A DNA stretch of 64,000 bases from Ptiloglossa arizonensis (Eukaryota; Arthropoda; Insecta; Hymenoptera; Colletidae). This document shows positions 14,501-26,500 of the stretch, piece by piece. The stretch lies in contig NC_135048.1 of NCBI RefSeq assembly GCF_051014685.1, positions 23,206,543-23,270,542 of the forward strand. Direction: 5' to 3'. The notes beneath the pieces were generated by a model. It made no database searches. It worked only from the letters and a program-made list of their open reading frames with translations, and had not been told where the DNA came from. The stretch's first letter is position 1. Each line of letters opens with the position of its first letter. The position numbers and the translations under genes were made by a program.

Positions 14501-17500
14501 CCACCTCATCGTAGCTTTGCTTCTCGGTAGTGTTTACACTAGTTTGATGATTCTTGAGAGAATAGTTGACGTTATTATCCAACGTGTGTTGATCCTCCTT
14601 GGTGATGTTACCATCAAATGCTGCATCCAGTACGGATTCTATGTTTCCTATTACACTTTTGTTCGTATTCTCTTCGTCAGCGGATATGTTAATCTGAGTG
14701 TTCTGTTCTAGATCGTGGTACAGTAACGGTGCATCCTCTTGGTACTCTTGCTCCGAATACGTGGTGTACTCCCGTTCTTGATGCTCGACCGTGCGTTGAT
14801 CATCGTTCGCGTTCACCTTGGTTGCGTCCACGTATTCGTCGTTCTCGGAAGCTGATAGATCCTTCATCGACTGTGTGCGTTCCGTGGGGTTCAAGATCTG
14901 CTCGATGCTCAACGTCGAGCCTCTGTCCTCATTACTCTTGTCCGGAGGTTCCTCGTCGTCCTTTACCATTAGCCAAACCGGGGACATGCTGTTTCGTCCG
15001 TTCTTATAATCGGTGAAATCCGAGAATTCCATGATCTCGTCTTCGTCCAGGCTCTCCGGTTTGATTTCGCCACCGTTCCGCAATTTCACGGCACCGTTAC
15101 TCCGCAAGAACTCCATGGAATTCGTTGTAACTGGCAGCGGCATCGATGTCGTAATCGTCGCCGGTACGCTCGCGAGAGGCGTAACTTCGACTCGCCTTGG
15201 ATCAAGAGTGACGAGAATCGATTTTCCAGTGGTTGAGCTCTCGTCTCCAGAATACATTGGACGGTCCACGGTATTGGAAGAAGAGCCCGCGGAAGTCGTG
15301 AGATTCTTGAGCCAGAGGTGATCGTCCATCATCGAAATCATCGGACCATCGACTTTCTGAGTATTCTTCGCTCCCATGGCTTCCGTATCGGTTACCCATT
15401 GCGGTTTCTTCGTGGTCGACGATTTCGTCAGGGAGTTGTACATCATTCTAGACGCTTCCTCGATGTAATCCTCGGTCTCGACGTCTTTCGATTTCAAGGC
15501 ATTTATCACGTCCGCTTTACCTTTCAGGAGATCCTCGAGGGTTAGATTTCTTCGCTGAAGGAGCTCCGAGAGACTCATGCCCTCCTCCTGCTGCATCTTC
15601 AGAAGAGACTTGAGCTCCATGGCGTTCCGTACGAATTGATTTCTGGACACCGGTTCCGAAGAACTCTGCGCGTGCAGTCGGGATCCGGAGTTGATTTCCG
15701 GTTTTCGTTCGTTCAAGGACGTCTCGTTCTCTGTTAGAGCGAATTCGTAATTTTGTGGCGGTCTTCGTTTCCTTGGACGAGGTTTCAGATACTCTTCGTC
15801 GTCGAGCTCGTGCTCGTAGTCGTTGGGACGTATTTGAAAGGCTTCTCGATACCTCGTCGAGGTTGTTTCTTTGTTCTCCGTAGTGTTTCGAGTCTCTTCC
15901 TTTCTGTTGCTCGTTTCCTTGGTGTTGGCTGGATTTTGCGGCGAATCTTTCTTTCGTGATTGTTCTTCTCGTTCTTTGTTGACTCCTCGACGAGGTTCCT
16001 CTCGTCCATTGTTTCGACGATATTTTACTTCTCGATGGGTGTAATCGACCTCTTCCTCGCTGCTGTCCACTTTGTCGCCGGTGTATCGAGTCAATTGGGA
16101 AAACGGGAACAAAGGCACCGTGTCACCGTCCCTCCATTTCGGTTCAAGAGCCTCGCCGTTGTTCCGCCATTTGCCGATGCGCTCGCTCGAGTTTTCCTCG
16201 TCGTCGTAAATCGCGCGACGTGGTAGGCCATTCTTGTCCGTTCGTCCTCGCGTTGCTTCCTAAAAATAGTTTAATCTCGATAAATGTGTACCACACGATG
16301 GAATACTAAATATGCCCGAAGACCGATCGATTAGTTTCCCGAACAAATTTCTTCGATACTAATTGTAATGGAAAACTAAATAAGTCGAAGTACAGGTTGT
16401 GAAACAAATTATTAAGAATATTTGTTACGGTTCTCGTGGGGGAATCTACGCATATGGATCGATGGAGATTCTTTCGTTCTGATTAGATCAAAAACATTTA
16501 GTCACTTTCACTTGTATCATACAGCTGACCTATATTTCAATTTTTTTTAGTTAGAAGTGTATTTTTGTTTGCTTTTGTTGTTTTACTGTTTAAAAGTACA
16601 TATTCTTTTTATTTTTATAGTAAGGGCACTAACGAAAACGGAAATACATGTGTAGTTTACTATTTTCATCAATGTTTTGGCCTTTAACATTTTCTTTAGG
16701 ATGTAGAAATTTATAACTAAAGAACGGAATCTTCGATTAAAATTCTACATTGTGAATTACGTTATACAGGGAGAGGAATATATAATATATCAACTTAAAT
16801 TAAAAAATAAATATATTAGAAAAAAGATAGAAAAATTTATCAAAGAAATAAACTACACGTAAATTTTCACTTATGGGTATTTCTGTTTAATGCTCTTATT
16901 GCACAAAAAAAAGATACATATCTTTGAACGATAGACCAATGTTTTAGTATGTAGTAGTACGTTTATAGTAAGACATTGCTCAAAATAATTAAAAGATCAT
17001 TGACTGGTTATCCCCACTATATCGTTTGCTCGAGAGAAGTTTATCCGACATAGAAGTGAAAGACGTGACGAACTGGTATGACTCATATTAGAGAGATAGT
17101 GACCTTGAGCAACCAATTGTATTTGATCCGACTAGCACGAAAAATGTCCTTATTAAAAATTTTCGAAACGTTTGTAGCATTGGAAATAGAGTTTAGATTA
17201 TTTGAGACAAGAAAAGAATTTCACTTTATAGATTTATTCATCTTGAAAAATTTGTATAATCTGCCAGTCGAAATAGTAATGAAATCTTAAAATTCTAAAA
17301 ATCGTCGATCGAATATTGATGATGGATAATTCCGCAACTCGACGATATTGATGATAACCCATTAATATTTAATTTTACTTCTTAATGCAAATGAGAGATA
17401 AAGTATGTTCATATGTACATATGGTATGCTCGTATAGTTTTATATAATATATATGTAAATTTAGCAATGCTTTACTTTTACTTAAAAACGATTTTAATAA

Positions 17501-20500
17501 TACATTTGTAATATACAAACAAGTACATGCATACATAATAGGTATGGCATAGGTGAAACAAGACAAAACTTTCACAAATTGGTATTGTCCCAGATCTGGG
17601 ATTTAAAAATTTTTTATCAAGATTCAAGGGGAGTCAAAATATTTTGCGAACATGAAAGTAAAAATATTTTATTGCATTAATAGCACCATATTTTTCGATC
17701 TGTGTTGAAAATACGGAAATATCGTTCATTAAAATTCAATCGATTTCCGAGTAAACAAAGTCAGCAAATTGACCGAAGTTCAGTGACTATAAAAAAGGAA
17801 AGTTCAATATCTAAATGTAATTTATGCAATTAAGAATGCAAAAAGACGACGCAAAAAGACGTCGCAGTCACCTTTAATACTGTCTCATGACTGTCTACTG
17901 AATATGAACAGCTAAATTTGAAATACTCTCCTTTAATGTGGAAACAATTCGGTAATTTTTTCTCGTATTATTTTTTGCAACATTGGCGCACTTGCACGTT
18001 ATAATGACACAAGAACCGTACTTATTTACGCAAACTTGTTGCGATATTTCCACTTGCAATAACCCATTCGTACTCGAAATTTAAAAAATTGGTAAAATTC
18101 GCGATACGATTGAAATAAATACTTCTTTCTGTATAATAATCTTCTCTAAATATTAAAAGTTGCTATATTATATAATTATTTTTCTGGATAAACTACATAT
18201 ACATAATCTGTAAAGAGAAATATTTTTTTAATTATTACTCTTGGGAAGTTGTATTACATTGGGCATGAAAAGGTTGTAGGCATTTCTGTAATTGTAACAG
18301 CCCTAAAGATTGCTTCGTTATTTTAGGAACACACTGTACGCGCCCCTTATTCTCACAGTCGTCGATCTACTTCCTCGAATTGTCCGTGCAGTGAGAAGCG
18401 TTCGACGAAATTCGTCGAAGAACGCGAAATATGAGACGAAATGCTCACAAAGTTTCGAACTTTCCGCTCTTCGGTGTCAGCTTTCTCTTTCTCTCGCGGT
18501 TTATGTGCTACCGTGCAGCTAGTTTTTTTTTTCGTTCCAACAACCTCAACGTGCATTTTGACATTTGCCGCCGCCAGAACCGTTTCAGCGGTAGTAACGA
18601 GCGCGACACAATTTTTTACGGTAGCTCTCCCAGAGGTTGTTTCGATCGCTCATTAGTCGATAAAAAGCGTATGGGGATTATAAACGATTAGTATCCGTGA
18701 TGCGTTATAACGTTCTTGTAATGACTCGAAAGTTCCTTTGACCACGAGATCGACAACACTCGGATTAATTTTAGATCGAGTTAATAATTGACATCGTTTA
18801 ATGGAATTACACAGACGCGCTACTTGTAATTACACGATCGTTCGTCCTCGCGAGAAAAGTCAACGTCTGTCATTAAAATAAAAACATAGAAAATAACGAT
18901 ACGAATTTTCGTACGTTCGTAATTTTCATCGTACTTCTTCAGTTCGTTGCCTGCCATAATTTTTCTCTTCGATGAACCTTATCCTTGTTTTGAAAAACTT
19001 GTGTCCAAATAACGACAGTTTCCAATTTATACGATATTTGGTTATGTTTTCCCAATTGGTAATCGGTTCTTTTTATATCGTTTTCGAGAACAAGTGCAAG
19101 TTTAGTATACTCTACGTTGCCTCGTACTTTCCATGAATTGAAACCATGAAAATCTTGATATTCTTCGATCTATGCTAGCATTTTTATTTTTCAACTTGGA
19201 GAGAGTTTGTTTTATTTCGAGTGAGTACTATACTTGTGTCAAGTTTGTAACGTGTGAATTTGTGAACACACTGAGTTAGATGTTTAGTGGAAATATTATT
19301 GCAGTAAATATGCATTGTTCCTTTCGTCAATTGGTGTCTGATTCGTTCTTCAGAATTGTCAAGGAACTCGATCATTTAATTGTCCGGAACAGCGTATTAT
19401 TATTTGACTCTTGTACGATTGTTGAACGTGCGAACGCGTCGATGAAATGTCCCGAGCATTTCACAACGTACCTGTTCTCGCGAGAAAAAATAAAAAAAAA
19501 AAATAAAAGAAAGAGGTAAAATCGCGACCGGTTAAAACAGCGGAGTCCGCTTTCGTGTAAGGGACGTTCACCCCTTCGTATGTACGTCAGACACATTCCG
19601 AACGAAGTCAATTAAATTCGTTTAGAATTTGAATAGTTAATCGACGAAAGGTTTGATGGATTACTGTGTGAATTTTTTTTAACTCAGTGCCGCGGTTGCA
19701 AATCACTTTTTGTTTCTATTAGCTCTCGTGAAAGCGTTGAGCACCGAAAGGTGAGCGCAACGTCATACAGGGTGTCCCATAATTCATCATGCGTATGACA
19801 GAAGGTGGTTTCTCGATCGAAATAAGTTGAAAATTTGGAATATAATTTTTTACACAAATCCTCGTTTTAAAAACAATCGATTTTGTAAATATTCGATCTA
19901 AATTTGGATTAATGCATAATCTCGTTACAAACATCTACCGTATTTGTGTATAATATATAGAAATATTAATGTATAATCAAACAGAGGTGTCGAATGTATT
20001 TCGAAATTGAAATAATTCTCAATTTACTTTTTCGCGAGAAATTTTCGTTCGGGTTGTACCATATATTCTTGGCCATCCTGTATAATAAAAGAGCTTCTCC
20101 TTTGCTTTTGGAAAGCTGCAAGTTATTTGTTCACGTTACAAAATTCATTTTCTTTTTAAATATTTAATTACGTTGTTTCACTTTTAACTTATCTATGTAC
20201 ATGCGTTTGTCTTAACCGGCTAACTTTTGTTTTAATTCTCCGCTTTAATTGTTAAAGTTGCACGTTTTCTCTTCTCCGATACACAAGCTTAGAAATGTAT
20301 AAATTGAGAAGAAATTTATAAATTGCGATCTTGCCTCGAATCGAAATTCAACGTTGGAAATTTATAAATTGAGAAGAGGTAACAAAAACGAATCACTGGA
20401 TCGAAAATACAACGGTCTAGATACAGTGTCTTATTAATTTATTATTTTCTTCTAATTGTATAATGACGATACAAATATTTTAAACAAGCCCGAACAATAT

Positions 20501-23500
20501 TAACCGTAAAACGTTGTTTAAAAATGTTCGAAATATTCGTTGAAAATTTTCCCAACTGCGATGTCGATATCGAAATTCTCAATTTCAATAATGCGTGTTT
20601 ATAGAGTGCACTTCTGCGATCGACTGCATCGTGCACGGAGAAAATATTCGATCGACTAAAACGAGCGCAGTCAAATTAGCTCGAAACGTGAGATTAATCC
20701 GTTGATCAACGATGTATTTCCCCGAGGGAGAGAAGGGGTTTGGGGGGAGTGGGGAGACGCTCGTTCGCGATAATTAGCCGAGCAATATTCGTGAATTTCT
20801 CTTTCGTTTCTTACCCGATGGCTTTGATTCTCGTCCCGAGCGTGGAGCTCGATGTTCGCTCGAATAGGTTCAGCCCGAGCGAATCTATCGCGAGGGAAAT
20901 TGAACGTGAAAAGCATCAGCGAGAGCAGATAGAATGTTCTCCACATCGTTGCAGTGCGATCGGAACACCGAGAACTCCTCGTCGTCGATGCACCGTGTCT
21001 CGCGTTGCTCCTCCACGTTGAAGTTGGTGGCCTGGTCGTTGACGGTGTCGTTGTCGGTAAACAGGTGCACGTAGATCACCAACGCGCACAGGATAACGAA
21101 AATTGCGTTCTTCCTGTTGCACAGGCCGAAGATTTCCTCAGGGTTCATGCAGAACCGCTCTTTTGTGTCTTCTCGTACCTAATTACAAGCGCGACGACGC
21201 TTCAGCGCGGTTGATTTCCTTCCGCGATGCCAGTTGTTTCGTTCCCGCTTATTCGACGGGCGAGGATCTCGAATAAAAAGGAAAAAAAAATAATCACCGT
21301 ACGATTCGACAGTCGCGATACAACGTTCGACGACGAATCTTTCAAATATTTAACGAAAACGTTTCGTTCCGTTCGTCACGATTTCGCGAAACATCCCCGT
21401 AATGGTTCCACGATTTACGGCGTTTGATATTTTCTCGTTTCGTAAATTTGTCCGGTCACCACGCGATTGATCACTGCTACGAACGAGCTTCGTTCACCAT
21501 TTTTTAATTCACGCGCACGAGGCTGGATACTGCGCGCGACACTCGTTACTTTCGAAGCGGCACACTCTTCTACGCGGACTGACGTCGGTTTTCTCCGTGC
21601 ACGATCCTAAGTAAGTCGGTGAAACTCGAGAGCAGTATTCTGCTCTAAACGTTTGCTCGGCCAGGGGAGACGCTCTCTTGCTTCCCAACAACCACTGCCG
21701 GATCATCGGAGATGAATTTCATGGCAACGTTGGTCGATGTTGCGAGATAAATAAGTCCCGTGCACGAAACGGAGAACGAAACATCTGCGTGCGCCGCGAC
21801 ACGCTTCGATAGGTCCTGTCTCGGAAGCGGAAGGATGCTGGTTCGCGGCCAATCGTGTATTTTACGCGAACGTTGTGTTCGCGTGTTCGAAGATCGGACG
21901 AGATGTTCGCTCACGCGGCGTGTATCGAATTTCGTTCATTTCCTTTTACCCGCTTCGGTCGTTGATTGTATGCGGGATTGAAACCGTTCGAATAATTTAA
22001 CGTTTAAACGCTACGGGCAAGTTTCGAATATTATTGTTAGAATATTTGAGCGTTTCAATATTATTATTGGATTATTCGAGTGTCCGAATATTATTAACGA
22101 TGAACTTAACTCGATTTTATTCTCGTAGTGTTCGTATACTTCGAATATCCAGGTGCTCGATCAGTGTGTAAAATATTCGAATACTTCGGTATTAGGTCAG
22201 TTAAGTACTCGTACGGTATTTTAATAGAGTAATTAGGGGAATAGTTAAGTTTTCGATTGGTCTTTGAATATCTGAGTATTCGTTCGACTAGGTATTCGAG
22301 TAGTATTTAAATACCCGAGTACTTGGTCGACTAAGTATTCGAGTAGTGTTCGAATACTCGAAGTACTCGAATGGTTAAGCGTTCGAATAGTATTCGAATA
22401 CTGGGGTACTTGAATGGTTAAGTATTCGGATAGTCTTCGAAAAGTATTCGAATTAGATTCGTCAATGTTTAATTCGTCGAAGTGTCCAAATATAGAACTA
22501 AATTCAACAAACAGTTCCAACCCCGATTATCAGTATCATCGGTCGGGTACAAGGTATTTTATAAGCATGATTCTGAATTTCAATATAGACTATGTACGTA
22601 TTCATGACATTCTAAAGCGATGGTTTACATATTCACACGACACACAGGTCACTTGTCCTGGAAATCCTTCGTCACTCTCGCTCACGTATAAAATACATTA
22701 TGCGGAGTGTACCGATACACATTTGATTGTTGAGCCGGGAATACAAAAACAAAACGAAAAAAGTTCGAACAAAAATATACCCGAAATCCCAAAGTTATAG
22801 CCATTTTTCTAACATGAAAGTGTTCAAATTAAAAAAAAACAAAAATTGTAATTCCCCGTCGAAAATGTTCAACCAAATTGTACTTCCATCGCGAAATTAT
22901 CGATTTTATCGTCAAAAGTTTTATTCCTGTTTAAGCCCTATTGTTTATTCGCTCGTTTTTATTCAGATAAATCGGGAGAAGAGAATCATAAAATAGTTGG
23001 CTATTCTCGGTTTCATCGTACCGTTTTACGGGTCTGTCGGGTGGTTACAGAGTAATGTTGGGTTACGCGACAAAGATCAATGGTTGTCGGTGAAATTACT
23101 TCAACGATCGTAATTGTTATAATTCTCGACCTGTGTCTGCAGGCCTAGCTAGCGACAGTTTCCCGATTGCTTGCCAGCGATGGTCGTCGCGGCGAAGCTA
23201 TCCTGTAGAAAGTGCGCACGATGGAGATCTCACGATCTTCGATTCATAGCACGACCTTCCCACGTGCAGTGGACTGTGCATCCATCCCCACGGTTCAAGC
23301 GGTTTACGCTGCGCGCTCGTCTCCCGATTCTTATCCGCAGCCCCGCGATCCGTTGCGAAACCAGCGCCATCGTTTTTATTCCGTCGTTTCTTTTGTTCCC
23401 AGCGTCGTCGCGTCGTCGCAGCTGTTTCCCCGACGCTTGTTAGCCACGCTCTTTCGGAAGCACTTTCCTCCCTAATTAACCGACGCTTAATCCATTGACG

Positions 23501-26500
23501 CAAAACGCGATCGAACCGACGATTGAGATCGTTTAATAATCCGTAATAACGTTCGATGAATAATGAAAATAATTCCCACAAATTGTGATAGTTGTTTACG
23601 CATACGATTTATTGGTCGTATGCAGGATGTGTTCGAAACAAATGGTCAGAATATCAGAGTGTTCACTCGTGGGAAGATTGAATTAAAATTATACGAATGT
23701 ACAAAATTCTATCTTTCGGGGTTACAATCGTTTGATCAGATTTCTTGTTCGCATAATTATTCCTTTTTAATAGTTTTGTAACTTGAATATTATATTTTGA
23801 TGCTTTGTATCGCGCTTTCTTTAAAATTTTGGTGTCCGAGGTAGTAAATATTTTTAGGTAAGCGCATTCTGCCCAGTGTTCAGAACGTGCGAATACTTAC
23901 GTGACTCTATGCGGAATGGAAAGTTTATTATTGTTATACGTGACTAGTACATGTATGCGTTACAAATTATTTCAACGTTTTTCCGTATGACACGTGACTT
24001 TGATATCTTTTTGCTTACGATTTTCACAATATCGAATATTAATGAATGCAAATTTGAATACTTTACGCTTTGAATATTTGTTCTTCTCTTTTTGTATTTT
24101 CGGAAGAATAATTTTAAGCAGAAAATTTTTTAAAGTTGTTTGACACTTTTTCACAGAAAATACCATTTTATGGAAATCACATATTTGTACTTAAATATAC
24201 GCGTCCACGATTATTCACTTTATATTGTCTTTTCAATATTTAAAGATAGTATTTTGACACGCATAATGTACAACTTGCAAAGTAAAGCAACGGAGCTGAA
24301 TGGTGTTTGAAGAACAGTCAGAGTATCTATATAAAGATAATTGAAAAAATTAAGTAGTCAAATAGTGTTGTCCTTCTCTTGTAATGCGATTTTATCAGTC
24401 GTAGTTGGTATACTGTGCACGTACATACTGCTCGTTTTGCCGTAACATGATCAATCTGTGTCATTGGATTGGATGTTTGCATACGGAATGTTTGTTTGAA
24501 CCAAATATTTATTTTCGAATTCGATACATTGAATTTTTTTATATTTAATTGCTTTATGATCATACTTGATAAATCTAAAAAAAAATCATTAATCCTCTTT
24601 AAATAATTGCAAGTTTCTAGATACGAAACTAGATCATTTCTAGATCAACGAAACTGATCTATCTGTTCCGAGTTTGATACGGAAAAATAATTATCCTACA
24701 TTTTCCATTTAATTTTCAATTTGATGTCAACCAATTTTCGATTGCACGTCTAATAGCAAAAATATATTTATCAAATAAATATAAAGGAATTTTAGAGTGA
24801 GCAGTAAATGATTACATAAGCTCACACTTAAGTAATTCTAAACTCATCATTCTACTCAAAAAGAGCATACGGTTATTTTAAAAAGAAAAATGTTATATAA
24901 TATCATTTCTTTATTATTTTTTGCATAATATTAATAATTTAAACTAACAGGTAGTATATCTTGGGAACTGAATAAGTGAATATACTATTGTAATATTTTA
25001 TTTAGACATACATGTAATGAAATAGTTTCTCTAATACGATGAAGATAACTTCGTATCAAGATGAATGGAAGCGAAGCGTTGTGAGAGTGGAAACGGCTAA
25101 TGGGGAAGAAATGTACAGGAAAAAAACGTGCTCTCTCGGACAAAAACAGTTAAACGTGCGTTACTCTTCTTGACGATATCTCCTCTTCCGTTGCCTGAGA
25201 TCGTCGGTCGAAGAGGCTCGCAAGAGTGCTCGAATCGCAAGCAAGAGAGGACGCGCGCACTTTCACACGAGGCCGAACTTTCATACGGTTTATCCGTATG
25301 TAGTAACACGCAGGAGAGCAGGCGAATGTTCCCTTTTCCCGTTCTTTTTCACGGAATATAATTTTCTATTATCGCGTAAACATTGCGAGCTCGCTTCCAG
25401 TTTCCCAGCTGATTTGTTGAATCGCATTACCCTTCTTTCCTTTGGGTTGTTTGTAATGCATTATTTATTATTACCAGAATGTCGTAAATGAAATCAAGCC
25501 GTCGGCGTGTAAACCGTCATTTCTCTTTTGAAATCGTATTGACATTTGTCACGGTATCAATTTGTATTGTGAAAGATAAATTTAACGTTTTCAATTCCAC
25601 GATTATTGATGGAAGTATAGATTAATGTTTCCTGTGTAACAGCTTGGAAGGATTCAATTACGATTCGAATAAACTTGCAAGTTGGCGATAGTAACGATAG
25701 AAACATTCGGATACCGAATGCAGAAATATCGTTCCGTCACTGCAGATGCACGAAACATGTCGCGTGAGAAAGGTTTATGCTAGGTTCGTGATGCGCAAGG
25801 TAGATGCGCAATACGCACGTCTCGTGCATGGTACAAAAGGGATCCACACGAAGTGTAACGTTCGGATTTTAACGAAATTTTTAATACATAATATAATATT
25901 TGTACCGAATATCCACAGTTTTACGCTTAGTAATTTTGAAGTAGTCAGGGAAGCTATTAAAACGAATGCCAAGAAACCGTATCAGCATGCTAGTTTAATC
26001 CTCTCTTAATGCAGACTCTTCAGTAATTGCAAAAACGAATAGACAGTGTATGCAATACAATTAGAAATCAACCGGAAGCGTTGATTAGTATGAAGTAATG
26101 CAATAACGGCTTAACGTGACTCTATCTTAAGATCAGAAGGTTTTTCACCCATGTGCGTTTGAAAAGTTTTGAGATGACAGAATACACCTGCAAATTTTGT
26201 GACGCTCACTCTGTGTATTTCGTTGTACACTCGCATTACTGATGAAATATATACGCGCGAAATCTCTTAAAGATGTACCGCTTGATCTCTCTTGCAGCTA
26301 ATTTTATTTAGACATAGAAGCAGTGATTCTTAGACACAGTGCCTGGCGTACATTATAATGCACTAACATATAATTCATAGATAATGATTCATGATTAACA
26401 ACTGTGCTAAATTTTTGTTCTAAAGTATGCAGAGAGAGCAAAACCATTAAGAAAATCGTGTTCTAAACCGTACCGTGAGCTCAATAAGGTTAAGTATCAC

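Noticed and set aside
23171..23581. ORFs on both strands in a GC-rich intronic island
   Set aside because: Mutually overlapping, Arg/Ser-rich, no domain or clear splice partners; more likely GC-rich non-coding or regulatory DNA.
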